DNA of 64,000 nucleotides, taken from NCBI RefSeq assembly GCF_011299595.1, contig NZ_CP049867.1:2976001-3040000 (forward strand). Direction: 5' to 3'. Made by a program: the position numbers and the translations under genes. This DNA is from Nocardioides sp. HDW12B (GTDB taxonomy: Bacteria; Actinomycetota; Actinomycetes; Propionibacteriales; Nocardioidaceae). Every line of letters begins with the position of its first letter. Position 1 is the first letter of the stretch. This document shows positions 8,003 through 16,883 of the stretch, in pieces. The notes under the pieces are model-generated. The model saw only the letters and a list, made by a program, of their open reading frames with translations, ran no database searches and had not been told where the DNA came from.

Positions 8003-9853
8003 ATGGGTAGTCACAAGCCGGCGACGAGGTGGCTGGACCTACACGAGCTCGTCCGCACCGGCTTGAAGGTGCACGACGCTGAGCAGTACGGCAGGTTCAC
8101 CGCGGCGCGCCAGGCTGCGATGGGGTACAAGTCCGGGTCGTGGTATGACTTCGCGCCTCTCGGTGTGAGGGCTGAACCATTCGTCGTCGACTTCCTAGCC
8201 GACACCGGCGACGGGTTCGACGCCACCTATGCGATGGCTCGGTGCCTGACTTCGGCATGCCTTCCAGAAGCATCCAAAGACCGCGGCCGCCACGCAAACC
8301 TGCTCATGCTCGGCGGGGACGAGGTCTACCCGACGCCGAAGAACGAGAACTACGAGTACCGCCTCAAGCGGGTCTTCGAGACAGCCCAGCAGGATGTCAC
8401 AGAGGACCTCGGCTACATTGCCGCCATACCCGGCAACCACGACTGGTATGACGGGGACCTCGGCGAATGGATGAAGATCTTCATGACAGCGTCGACCTCC
8501 GCCGAAGACCGGTATGCCAACACTCCCGTGGTACCCGTTCCCGTCCTAGACGCGGAACGCGTCCTGGGACGTCACCCCTTCCAGGACCGCTCGTACTTTG
8601 CCGCTCAGCTGCCGCACGGGTGGTGGCTCTGGGGCATCGACACGCAGTTGGACGCCACCATCGACGATGAGCAGCTCCAGTACTTCCACAGTGCTCGTCG
8701 CGCCGTGACTGGCGACCAACGCGTCATCCTGTGCACCCCGAAGCCCTCGTGGACCGAGCTACCCACCGCCGCCGAGAGCACGGCCGGTCGAGCCGCCGAC
8801 GAGGACAGCCTTCGAGGGCGTCTGGCCACCTTTGTGCATAGGCTCTTCGCCGACCCGGCGGCCGGACCCGCGGTGGATCCGTCCAACACCCCGGGTCGGC
8901 TCGGGCAGGTGCGGCTGCTCCTCAGCGGAGACACTCACCATTACGCGCGGTACCGGAGCTCTGGCGACAAAGCGGAGGATGCGCCCGAGCATCTGGTGAC
9001 CTGCGGAGGCGGTGGAGCGTACCTGTCCTCCACGCACCACCTCCAATGCTCGCTGTCGATGCCATGGGAACTGACGGAGCCGGGAACCCCGTACTGGCGC
9101 GAGTGCGAGTACCCATCTCAACACGAGTCCCGCAAACTCGCCCGGGGGTGGTGGCGGATCCCGATCGCGAACGGGGTACTCACACCGGCGTTGGTGCTGC
9201 TGATCTCCGGCGCGCTCCTGGCTGCGTTTCGAGGGTGGTGGCCGGTCTGGGCGAACGTGCTCACGGTAGTCGTAGTTGCGGGGCTGGCGGTGTCCTTGGC
9301 GCGAGCCTTCGCGCCAAGGCACCTTACGAGACGGCGTCGCACGCTGGCCGCGGTCGCCTTTGGTGCGGGCCACGCGCTCGGGTACGCGGCACTCGCGGCG
9401 GGCGCTTCGGCCATTCTGGAACGCGGAGAGACGGAGACCGGCGCGACCGCCCAGAAGGCGGCTAATGCGCTGTGGGAGTCTCGACCAGGTGGTGAGGTGG
9501 CCGAAGTGGTGGCGTGGCGTCCACCGGAAGGTTTCTCGGAACTGCTGGTGGCCGCTGCGGTCGCCCTGGTGGTGCTCCTGGTCGGTTCCTGGCTGGTGTT
9601 CGGAAGCTACTGGTGGGTGGCAGACAAGTTCGGGTGGCATGAGAACGAACTGTTCTCCGGCATGAGGCTGGACTCCTATAAGGCATTCGTCCGGCTCGTC
9701 ATCAACCCTCCCGACGTCGGACAGACGGCGGGGAAGGTCACGGTCATGGTGTACGGAATCCGCGAGGTGCCTCGGACCCGTCGCAAGAAGAAGTTGGACT
9801 ACCGCCATGACCCGCGCGTTGAGATCATCGACACGTTCGTCCTCGACCCTTGA
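8003..9853 (+). CDS. Membrane-anchored calcineurin-like metallophosphoesterase
   Basis: This 616-residue protein has an N-terminal metallophosphoesterase domain and a C-terminal membrane part. Metal-binding motifs appear in the usual order: DTGDG (about residue 67-71), GGDEVYP (104-110, the GD motif), GNHDWYD (144-150), and GDTHHY (about 310, the GxxHxH-like motif). Hydrophobic segments near residues 390-460 and 510-535 predict about four membrane spans, and the last 60 residues are soluble and basic. ATG 8003 has a strong GGGGGAGG upstream. Substrate is unknown; the family includes phosphodiesterases and nucleotidases. It stands alone within the island, so a defence role is only a suggestion from location. 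Confidence 0.85.
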   Translation: MGSHKPATRWLDLHELVRTGLKVHDAEQYGRFTAARQAAMGYKSGSWYDFAPLGVRAEPFVVDFLADTGDGFDATYAMARCLTSACLPEASKDRGRHANLLMLGGDEVYPTPKNENYEYRLKRVFETAQQDVTEDLGYIAAIPGNHDWYDGDLGEWMKIFMTASTSAEDRYANTPVVPVPVLDAERVLGRHPFQDRSYFAAQLPHGWWLWGIDTQLDATIDDEQLQYFHSARRAVTGDQRVILCTPKPSWTELPTAAESTAGRAADEDSLRGRLATFVHRLFADPAAGPAVDPSNTPGRLGQVRLLLSGDTHHYARYRSSGDKAEDAPEHLVTCGGGGAYLSSTHHLQCSLSMPWELTEPGTPYWRECEYPSQHESRKLARGWWRIPIANGVLTPALVLLISGALLAAFRGWWPVWANVLTVVVVAGLAVSLARAFAPRHLTRRRRTLAAVAFGAGHALGYAALAAGASAILERGETETGATAQKAANALWESRPGGEVAEVVAWRPPEGFSELLVAAAVALVVLLVGSWLVFGSYWWVADKFGWHENELFSGMRLDSYKAFVRLVINPPDVGQTAGKVTVMVYGIREVPRTRRKKKLDYRHDPRVEIIDTFVLDP

Positions 9854-10378
9854 TCCGCTCACCCTGGTAGCGGAAGCGCGGAGCGGGCTGTCCGCTGCTC
9901 CAGGGATCGCGAGCATCTGACCGGGATGGCAGATGCTGGCTGAGCTCCGGGTTCGCGCTGATCATCGATGTCTGCGGCCCGGACTCGCCGGCGCCCCCGG
10001 GGATTCACAACAGAGGCGATTGGCAACGCAGCGGTTCTTTTCGACCGGGAGGCAACCCTTACTGGGTGAGCATCGCGGCTCGGGCGAACCGGGCTGCGGC
10101 CTGCGCGTGTTGCCAGATGTCGGTCTCGAGGTGCCGGCTGGTTGCGCCCTCCGAGCCAGGCGGCTCTGACGGACGCCAATGGACGCGTTCGACGAGGCTC
10201 CCGAGACCTTCGTCGTACTACCGACAGGTAGGAACCACGGCCACGGCCGGAGCCGCGTCAACTCCGCCCATCCTGACGCCGGTATGCATTTGCTGGCACT
10301 TTGCTGGCGCGCGTGCGGCGAGCAGACCCGAATCCCACACGCCGCCCCCAGTCGTGGGAGATGTTGCCGCAAGACGTC
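9854..10378. other. Intergenic stretch without recognised genes
   Basis: About 525 bases between two convergent genes. Possible ORFs are compositionally unnatural. One minus-strand fragment around 10,065-10,190 reads in a natural-looking way at its end (HLETDIWQHAQAAARFAR) but has no start or recognisable domain, so it may be a gene remnant. Confidence 0.4.
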
Positions 10379-11230
10379 TTAGTCCCAGCCGGCAGCCTTT
10401 GCGAACGCACCCCCAAGAGCGATCACGGTGCTGAGCGCCCCCAGCCAGGCGAACGACGCACCGACCCGACCCCGGATCGTCGTGCCGCGCCACGCCAGCA
10501 CAAACCTCGACACCGCCTCCGCCTCCGTCGCAGGCACGAGCGGCGGCCGCGGCTCAATCAGCAGATGCCCCAGCACTTCTGCGAGCACCTTCCGATGCGC
10601 GCCCCAGATCTCCGGAGGGACGCCCAGCAGCCACGGCGTCGGCAGAGAAGGGAAGTCACCCTCCAACTCGCCAACTAGATGCGCGTCGTAGTCCAGCACG
10701 GCACGCCACCGCGCACGAAGCGCCAACGTGTGAGTCCGCGGCCGGTACCTCAACAGGTTCGTCTCCGCCCGCGCATACCGCTCAGGCGCGTTATCCGCCC
10801 CCTTCATCATGTCCAGACCGGACGGCAACTGATACGCGCCCCACGTCGACGACACCGCCCGAGCATGCCCATGAAACCTCACCCACAGCTTCACCAGGAC
10901 AGCAACGGCGAACGCCAACAGGACCGTGGCCACCCACCACCAGGTACCCGGCTCCGGATCGCCCCACGCAAGCCACGAGATCATCCGCCACGCGACTACG
11001 AACGCAAGCAGACCCAAGACGATTCGAGCCGCCTCCAGCCGCACAAACCAACGATTGCACTTCCGCAACCTGGCCAGCGCCCGACCGCCCTGGTCCGGGT
11101 ACCGCTCGTCGACATCGGCAACCAGCGCAGCCTCGCTCTTCGCCCGGTGCTCACGAAGCTTCGAGACGACCTCCGACCAGAGACCCGCGGAGGAGCCCCC
11201 GACGGGTTCCCCGGCGTCATCGGTCGCCAT
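10379..11230 (-). CDS. Hypothetical membrane protein
   Basis: This 283-residue protein has no recognised family. Its N-terminal soluble segment has a charged helix (residues about 15-65). Two adjacent hydrophobic spans follow at roughly 72-90 and 100-118, then a long soluble domain, and a final hydrophobic segment (FAWLGALSTVIALGGAF) near the C-terminus. ATG 11230 is chosen because the longer frame upstream loses codon bias and has an unnatural, Arg/Ser/Cys-rich translation. It stands alone between non-coding stretches in the island. The topology (two central spans, C-terminal anchor) is visible; function is unknown. Confidence 0.7.
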   Translation of the reverse strand: MATDDAGEPVGGSSAGLWSEVVSKLREHRAKSEAALVADVDERYPDQGGRALARLRKCNRWFVRLEAARIVLGLLAFVVAWRMISWLAWGDPEPGTWWWVATVLLAFAVAVLVKLWVRFHGHARAVSSTWGAYQLPSGLDMMKGADNAPERYARAETNLLRYRPRTHTLALRARWRAVLDYDAHLVGELEGDFPSLPTPWLLGVPPEIWGAHRKVLAEVLGHLLIEPRPPLVPATEAEAVSRFVLAWRGTTIRGRVGASFAWLGALSTVIALGGAFAKAAGWD

Positions 11231-11599
11231 GGCCCAAGCGTAGTGGCGAGGAAGCGTCAGGTCATCAGCACAGCTGCCGGCACCCACTGGCGGACTCCTG
11301 ATGGAGCATTTTGTCGTGGATCGACACCGTCCCCCTAAGCGCATCGAGAGCTGATCGACCTCGCTACAACCTGCAACGCCTTTAAGCCGGCTACCTCGCG
11401 CGGACACGCGACTGGCAGCCACACTCCGGCTACCGCCCGAACATCCTCCATCCGGAGACCGAAGACCTCCTGAACGTCGGCTAGCAGCGTGCGGCGACCT
11501 CCAGCAGGAGAGCGTATCCACCGCGACGCCAGCGGTTGCTTCGATGTGCGACTATCCGCCGCCTGGCGGCGTGCAGCCGATTTTCAGCGGAGCCAACCC

Positions 11600-12130
11600 A
11601 TCTGGAATCGGGAGGTGGAGTGCTTCTACTCTTCAACTGTGAGCACGTGGTGCCCCAAAGCTGGTTCGCAAAGGCGGAGCCGATGCGCGGGGACCTGCAT
11701 CACCTGTTCGCGTGTGAGTCCCGGTGCAACAGCTTCCGCGGCAACACCCCGTTCACTGAGTTCACCGACTTCCCTCCCCCCCGGGCCCTCCCCCGCTTCC
11801 CCGGATCGTGCGCGGGCGATGGCTGCGGTGCGCAACGAGTGCGGGAAGCCCACCTCGGCGGGGTTCGAACCGGTCCATGGCAAGGGTGCGGCGGCACGGG
11901 CCAGTTTCTACTTCCGCATCCGCTACCCCGGCCACATCTCCGAGGAGGAGCTGTCCTCGACGGGCTGGGAGGTGCTGCTGGCCTGGCACGAGCAGGAGCC
12001 GGTCTCGCAGTGGGAGCTGCACCGCAACGCCGCCATCTTCGAACGTCAGGGCAACCGCAACCCCTTCATCGACCACCCCCTAGTGGGTGCCCGACGTACT
12101 GCTGCTGACCCGCTCGGCCCCTTGATCCTT
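11600..12130 (+). pseudogene. Broken endonuclease I (EndA/NucM-like) gene
   Basis: Two adjacent frames together spell an endonuclease I protein, the bacterial extracellular or periplasmic nuclease family. In one frame (about 11,630-11,775) is CEHVVPQSWF followed by MRGDLHHLFACE, CNSFRGNTP and FTEFTDF. This continues only in another frame (about 11,800-12,090) with RNECGKPTSAGFEP, HGKGAAARASFYFRIRYPG and NPFIDHPLVG. The break lies in a C-rich run near 11,770-11,800, a typical slippage site. The N-terminal signal and first domain are not recognisable and the C-terminus runs into unrelated sequence. It is a frameshifted, 5'-truncated remnant unless the C-run is a sequencing error. Confidence 0.75.
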
Positions 12131-12160
12131 CGCCCGTCGTGGGGCATGCGTTGGTGGTGA

Positions 12161-12768
12161 TCGGATTGGTTATCGATTACGGCGTCTCGCGGGCGTCGAG
12201 ACTTTGGCCCGTGGTCGTTTTATGCAGGCCGACGCCGGCGCCTGGCCGCGATGCTCGCACCGTGCGCGCCACGCTGGCGTTATCGTCGAGTGCCGCTCAC
12301 GGCAAGCTGGCGACCACGGCGCGCCACGTACTGAGCCACGACGCAGGTCTGCCGCGCGTTCCCAGACACGGCGGCGCCTATCGCGTCCGACGGCGCGGAT
12401 CGGCTGACTGCTCTCCACGCGGACGCGACGCCGGGCCACGAATCTAGCGACGCGGTGGCCGAGCATGCCTAGGCCACGGGCACCTCTGCGAAGGATTAGT
12501 CCGAGCCGCCACGCGTGACGACCTCGCGGAGCGGTTCGCGCGCATCGCCGCCGAGCACGGCTGGGAACCTGCATCTGCGTGTCCCCACATCTGAGTCAGG
12601 CCGCGTAGTTGACGTCGTAGCGCTCGAGGGTTGACCGGAGACCTACACCGAGCATCCGCGGTGGGCTCCGCGCTGGACCATCCGGCGTTCCGTCGGGCGT
12701 CGCGTTACCTAATCATGGGCGGTGGCCGATGCTCGTGGACGCCGGTTGCCCTCGTTCCGTTGGAGGGC
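12161..12768. other. Non-coding stretch between nuclease remnant and NERD gene
   Basis: No gene is supported here. Open frames give Arg-rich translations without motifs. At 12,598-12,660 the minus strand reads MLGVGLRSTLERYDVNYAA and then a stop, a natural-looking protein C-terminus without an attached gene, possibly a fragment of a lost gene. Confidence 0.4.
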
Positions 12769-13737
12769 TCAGCCTCGCCATGTGATGGACCGGCGCGCTG
12801 CCTCATAGATGGCGTCGAGGGTTGCGGTGTCGAGGATGTCGCCGTGGCCGAGGAGCCACTTGGGGAGGTTGTTGCGCCAGGTCACGGAGACGCCGTCGGG
12901 TTGGGTCTTGATGACGACGTCGGTGGCGTTGACGGTAACGATGAGCCCTTCCACGTGGACGGGGAACCCGCAGGCGACGGTGAGGAGTTTGGCGGCGCGC
13001 TCGGCTTCGTAGCGGGCGTTGCGGATGTAGGGAACCCTGGTGCCGTTGACCATGAAGGTGTTCCCCCCGACCCAGATGTTGGCCTTGGGGTGGTTCTTGG
13101 CGTTGACGGTGAACACGCCGCCGGGGCCGACGATGAGGTGGTCGATGTCGGAGCCCCGGTTGCCGATAGGGATCGCGTGGACGGCCCTCCATCGGGGGTC
13201 CTTCTTGGTGGTCTTGGCGAGTTGAGCGGCGACCTTCTCTTCGCCGTCCGCGCCGATCCGCCAGGCACGTTCGTTGGTGTGGACCCCGAGGACGCGGGCG
13301 AGGGTCGTCTTGACCGGGGCGGCTTCGCGCGCGGCTTGGGCCTGTTCGCGGGCTGAGGCTCCGGGACGGTTAGCAGCGAGGTCGACCCAGGGGCGTGCCG
13401 CGCCCCCCGCATCGGGTGCGGGGTTGACGTGGGCTCCGACAGGCAAGGGCCCCAACGCCGCCGCGGGCTCGGGCCCGGGCGAAGGCGTCACCAGAGTCGG
13501 GTCACATGTCGGCGCAGGAGCCTCAGCAGACTGCCCCCCGTCGGCCCGGGCTCTCCACGTGGTGACCGCTGTGATCAACGCCCGTTCACCCTGCGGGGAC
13601 TCCGCGTGCCCTGTGTCCGTCAACAGGTCCCAGAACCCGACCTTGCTGCCGTCAGGACGCTCCACGTACAGCCGGTCCTTGCCGTAACGCCGCCACCTCG
13701 TGACCTGCAAATCCCCCGCATCCATGTTCTCAATCAT
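12769..13737 (-). CDS. NERD (nuclease-related) domain protein
   Basis: This 322-residue protein has a NERD domain in its C-terminal half. WRIGADGEEKVAAQLAK is followed by IPIGNRGSDIDHLIVGPGG and VFTVNAKNHP, the D...x-x-K nuclease-like core of the PD-(D/E)XK superfamily in its actinobacterial variant (N-x-K in place of E-x-K). The N-terminal 70 residues form a small domain (TRWRRYGKDRLYVERPDGSK) and a Pro/Ala-rich linker joins them. ATG 13737 is used; ATG 13725 is an alternative with a slightly better upstream GAGAA. NERD proteins are thought to act in DNA processing, and some occur in defence islands. The substitution in the acidic position leaves catalytic activity uncertain. Confidence 0.85.
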   Translation of the reverse strand: MIENMDAGDLQVTRWRRYGKDRLYVERPDGSKVGFWDLLTDTGHAESPQGERALITAVTTWRARADGGQSAEAPAPTCDPTLVTPSPGPEPAAALGPLPVGAHVNPAPDAGGAARPWVDLAANRPGASAREQAQAAREAAPVKTTLARVLGVHTNERAWRIGADGEEKVAAQLAKTTKKDPRWRAVHAIPIGNRGSDIDHLIVGPGGVFTVNAKNHPKANIWVGGNTFMVNGTRVPYIRNARYEAERAAKLLTVACGFPVHVEGLIVTVNATDVVIKTQPDGVSVTWRNNLPKWLLGHGDILDTATLDAIYEAARRSITWRG

Positions 13738-13979
13738 CGGCTGCGACTGGCTTTCATGACAGAAAAACGGCCACAACGGACTGATGGGGGTCGGTGATGG
13801 GCCATTGTCCACGGACGCGAGCGGACGCCAGGGCTCGGCAGACGGGGCTGGGGTCTAACTGCTTCATCTGGAGTGGACGTGGTCGCGTCAGACCCGCCGC
13901 CGACCCTTCGAAATCGCTCGGCCCGGAGGCGGGATGACCACGAAACCCGAGCTGAGGCGCCGCGAAGCGCACCGATTCT

Positions 13980-14300
13980 GTGCCGACTACCGAAGGGAAC
14001 ATTTATGTTCTCGTGCCAGCAGTGGTCGTCGCGAAGTCTGTGGCGGTGCCCAATACAAAGGCTCAGACCCACCGCTCCCTGCCCGAAGCAGCGGCCCGAT
14101 CTCTCGGGCACACGTTGCGCAGGCGGAGAGACGACGCCGGCCTCACGCAGGAGACTCTTGCCACCCGCGCCGGGGTGTCCGTCCAAATGGTTCGCCGCCT
14201 AGAGGCCGGCACCTCGAACCCGACCCTGGGCACCCTCTACGCCATCGCGACGGCCCTCGACGTGGCTTGGCCCGACCTGCTTGTCGAGGTCGAGCTCTGA
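13980..14300 (+). CDS. XRE-family transcriptional regulator
   Basis: This small DNA-binding protein has a Cro/C1-type helix-turn-helix: LGHTLRRRRDDAGLTQETLA, then AGVSVQMVRRLEAGTSNPTLGTL. The full frame from GTG 13980 is 106 residues, but the conserved domain begins only at about residue 40; in-frame GTGs at 14013, 14022, 14040 and 14046 are alternative starts and none has a strong Shine-Dalgarno. Its stop overlaps the start of the SRA-HNH endonuclease gene by one base (TGATG), so the two are translationally coupled. It probably represses the operon, like control proteins of restriction systems. Family assignment is firm, exact start is not. Confidence 0.85.
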   Translation: MPTTEGNIYVLVPAVVVAKSVAVPNTKAQTHRSLPEAAARSLGHTLRRRRDDAGLTQETLATRAGVSVQMVRRLEAGTSNPTLGTLYAIATALDVAWPDLLVEVEL

Positions 14301-15262
14301 TGCCCGGCAGAGTCGATTACTACTTCGGAGAACTTCCCGGACACCCAGTTGGAAGCACTTACCGCGGGCGTAAGGAAGCAATGTGGGCAGGATTGCACGA
14401 CAACTGGGTTCCGGGAATCTCAGGCAACGGCGACGTCGGAGCCAACTGCATTGCTTTAAATAAGGGCTACGTTGACGACGAAGATCACGGCGATTGGATT
14501 CTGTATACGGGGGCGGGGGCAAATGATTCCTCGACTGGGCGTCAAATAGCAGATCAGGACATTAATCATCGCCATAACGCTGCCCTTGTGTACAGCGAAC
14601 AAAATGGGCTGCCAGTTCGCGTGCTACGGGGACCAAAGGGCGAGAGGCCATATGCCCCTAGCGTGGGTTACAGATACGACGGCCTATATAAGGTCATTGG
14701 GCACTGGGCCGAGCCGGGGCGGGATGGGTATCGCATCTGGCGTTTTCGCCTTTCCCGACTGTCTCCTGACGAGGCGATCGCTTGGACGCCAGGGGAACAA
14801 CGTTCCGCAGGCACCGAGATGGCCCAGAGGTCATCGAGCACTGGTTCCGACGCAACGGGGCAGACGACTGGCGCGCCCACCGGAAATCAGGAGCCCGGCC
14901 GCGCGAGTGGCATCGTTCAACGCATCGTTCGATCAACCGCAGTAAGTCAGCATGTGAAGGAACTCCACGGTCACCGGTGCCAAATGTGCGGCCTGAAACT
15001 CGACCTCTTAGTCGGTCAGTACAGCGAGGGTGCCCACATTCGAGCACTCGGAGCACCGCACAATGGGCCGGACACTATTGAAAACGTGCTTTGCCTGTGC
15101 CCTAACGATCATGTACTACTTGACAAGGGAGCAATCTACATTAGCGACGATCTAACCATTTTCCGTCACGACGGCGCGCCTCTTGGGAATCTGACAACGC
15201 GACCGGACCATCGGATTTCAATTCAGAATATCGGTTACCATCGACTGCATCATGGCTTCTGA
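14300..15262 (+). CDS. SRA(YDG)-HNH modification-dependent endonuclease
   Basis: This 320-residue protein has an N-terminal YDG/SRA domain (about residues 5-150): GELPGHPVGSTYRGR, GISGNGDVGANCIALNKGY, DDEDHGDWILYTG and GYRYDGLYKV. The C-terminal HNH nuclease is in about 215-300: CQMCGLKLD, EGAHIRALG, ENVLCLCPNDHVLLD. SRA domains flip and read 5-methyl- or 5-hydroxymethylcytosine, and SRA-HNH proteins cut modified DNA (type IV-like restriction). ATG 14300 overlaps the stop of the XRE regulator gene. The frame is open further upstream but in the wrong register relative to the regulator. Base composition is distinctly less GC-rich than the neighbours (A/T-rich third positions), a sign of horizontal transfer. 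Confidence 0.92.
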   Translation: MPGRVDYYFGELPGHPVGSTYRGRKEAMWAGLHDNWVPGISGNGDVGANCIALNKGYVDDEDHGDWILYTGAGANDSSTGRQIADQDINHRHNAALVYSEQNGLPVRVLRGPKGERPYAPSVGYRYDGLYKVIGHWAEPGRDGYRIWRFRLSRLSPDEAIAWTPGEQRSAGTEMAQRSSSTGSDATGQTTGAPTGNQEPGRASGIVQRIVRSTAVSQHVKELHGHRCQMCGLKLDLLVGQYSEGAHIRALGAPHNGPDTIENVLCLCPNDHVLLDKGAIYISDDLTIFRHDGAPLGNLTTRPDHRISIQNIGYHRLHHGF

Positions 15263-15461
15263 ATTTCGTCTTCATTGTCGTTCGTCTGACTGAACTGCTA
15301 CCTCCCAGCAGGCCTCGGACGGCTCTACACTCCGAGCGATTCGGGTTCTCAACACGCGGGACGACACGGACGACTCGCTGACGACGCGCCCAACGCCCTT
15401 GCGGCACGCCGGACCACCTTGATAGTCCTCTTCGCTCAGGTGTTCGAAGAGGAGGTGGCCG
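15263..15461. promoter_or_regulatory. Intergenic region ahead of the MoxR-VWA cluster
   Basis: About 200 bases with no gene. Composition changes from the lower-GC defence island to the high-GC backbone here. It includes the GAGGAGG ribosome binding site (about 15,449-15,455) of the following GTG-started gene. No promoter elements were identified with confidence. Confidence 0.4.
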
Positions 15462-16625
15462 GTGGGAGCGTGGACCTCACCCCTCAGCGACCTCCAGCCC
15501 AGCCCCTACGGACCGCTCACGACCCAGGTCACGTGCCGCACCGGCACGCGCGGCCGTGGCACCAAGCACGACGTCACCCTCGCCAGCGACTGGTCGCTGA
15601 CCACTCCCCACGACCTCGACGCCGAGCGCATCCTCGCGGCCTTCGGCGGCACCCTCTCGTGCATCCCGTTGAACGACGTCGTCGTGCCAGCCCTCCACGA
15701 GCTGGTCCAGCTTTCGGCCCGCCGCCGACTGGCCGGGGTGCGGCGTACCGACCGCAGCCGCTGGATCCTCACCCGCCGCACCTGCCCGCGCTGCCACGAC
15801 CGCGCCTTCCGCACCCCCGCCGACGCCGCCCGGCACGAGCGCACCCTCGACCACTGGGTCGGCGCCACCCGCGCCGACCGGCGCTCCCTCGGCAAGCTGT
15901 ACGACGCCGTCGGTCACGCCCACCACCAAGCCGACACCACCCGCCCCCGCCAGCACCCTCTCGTCCACGAGGTCGGCGGCGTGGCCGACCTGTGGGAGGC
16001 GGGCGTGCCGCTGGAGTTCGTCGAGCACGTCCACGCCCAGGTCTGGCCCGACGGGCCGGCGCTGTCGGTCGCGCTCTACCTCAGCGCGGCGTACCTCCTG
16101 CCCGACCTCGACTGGCTCGCCGCCGTCGCCCTCCAGCGCCCGGACCCGGACACCCTGACCTGGGCGGCGTGGACCGAGTGCGACCTCGACCGGCACCACC
16201 CCGAGTCCCGGCTGCAGTGGCTCGCGACCGGACTGTCGGTGCGCGACGTGCAGCGGCTGATGACCGCGGGCTACACCATCGACGACGCGCAGGACTACGC
16301 ACGACGGACCGGACGCCCGCTGCGCTCCGCCGCCGCGTTCCTCGCCGCCTGGCACGCCGCCGACTGCCTCCCCGGCTCCGGCGACCTCGCCGCGCTCGAG
16401 GCGGCCGCCCCCGACGCCTGGACCGTGCCCAGCGGTGGCGCCATCGACCTGCTCGCCAACGACGTCAGCGGGCTGCGGCCGGTGCCCACCCGCACTCAGG
16501 TCGGGCTCGTGCTGGCGATCGCCGGGACGCGCGCGCGGGCGCTCAGCCTGCTGCGGCTCGGCGTCCGCACGCCCGCTGAGGCCGCGGTGTTCCTGGACGA
16601 CTCGCTGCCGCTCGGGGGTGAGTGA
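15462..16625 (+). CDS. Hypothetical protein upstream of MoxR-VWA genes
   Basis: This 387-residue protein was not recognised. GTG 15462 has an excellent GAGGAGG seven bases upstream. Around residues 107-131 it has a possible zinc-binding pattern, CPRC followed by two His spaced H-x5-H (C-x2-C-x13-H-x5-H), resembling a C2H2 finger. Most of the remainder is alpha-helical, Ala/Leu/Asp-rich, with repeated acidic-aromatic stretches (ALSVALYLSAAYLLPDLDWL; LTWAAWTECDLD). No signal peptide or membrane span is seen. It precedes a MoxR-type ATPase and a VWA protein, separated from them by a repeat array, so it may be a substrate or adaptor of that pair. This is inference from gene order. Confidence 0.75.
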   Translation: MGAWTSPLSDLQPSPYGPLTTQVTCRTGTRGRGTKHDVTLASDWSLTTPHDLDAERILAAFGGTLSCIPLNDVVVPALHELVQLSARRRLAGVRRTDRSRWILTRRTCPRCHDRAFRTPADAARHERTLDHWVGATRADRRSLGKLYDAVGHAHHQADTTRPRQHPLVHEVGGVADLWEAGVPLEFVEHVHAQVWPDGPALSVALYLSAAYLLPDLDWLAAVALQRPDPDTLTWAAWTECDLDRHHPESRLQWLATGLSVRDVQRLMTAGYTIDDAQDYARRTGRPLRSAAAFLAAWHAADCLPGSGDLAALEAAAPDAWTVPSGGAIDLLANDVSGLRPVPTRTQVGLVLAIAGTRARALSLLRLGVRTPAEAAVFLDDSLPLGGE

Positions 16626-16633
16626 GGTCGCGA

Positions 16634-16868
16634 CGAGCTCGACCACTGGGGTCACCGGGTCTCGACATCGGTCGCTGCGCGACCTGCTCGACCACCGAAG
16701 TGCTCGACCAGCAGGGTCACCGGGTCTCGACATCGGTCGCTGCGCGACCTGCTCGACCACCGATTCAGCTCGACCACCGGGTCACCGGGTCTCGACGACG
16801 CTCGCTGGCGCTCGCTGCTCGACCAACGGAACTAGCTCGACCAACGGATCTCGACAGGCTCGATCACC
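16634..16868. repeat. Array of dispersed TCGAC/GCTCGACC repeat units
   Basis: Several copies of a short element reading GGTCTCGAC...GCTCGACCACC are clustered here. GGTCACCGGGTCTCGAC occurs three times, two of them joined to CATCGGTCGCTGCGCGACC and one to the longer GACGCTCGCTGGCGCTCGCT version; short forms (CTCGACAGGCTCGATC) end the array. The same element occurs at 17434-17544, 18167-18271, 19444-19500, 23352-23481, 55434-55601 and 58196-58319. Copies contain partial inverted repeats built on TCGA. The array ends just before the AAGGAG of the MoxR gene. Confidence 0.85.
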
Positions 16869-16883
16869 GAATCAAGGAGACGC

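Noticed and set aside
7153-8004. A 283-codon open frame on the minus strand
   Set aside because: Translation is extremely Arg/Ser/Pro-rich, overlaps the HNH stop, has no ribosome binding site and no domain; GC-rich DNA gives such frames by chance.
12159-12179. A possible third copy of the ATCGGAT palindrome
   Set aside because: Arms GATCGGAT and ATCGATTA pair poorly, and no gene end is near; probably chance.
12598-12660. A minus-strand peptide end MLGVGLRSTLERYDVNYAA
   Set aside because: It looks like a protein C-terminus but no start or longer frame supports a gene; noted only as a possible fragment.
1-15300. Prophage or integrative element
   Set aside because: No integrase, capsid, terminase, tRNA or attachment-site repeat was found; the region is called an island only on gene content and composition.
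16634-16868. CRISPR-like regularity of the repeat array before the MoxR gene
   Set aside because: Unit lengths vary and the sequences between them are themselves repeat variants, not unique spacers.
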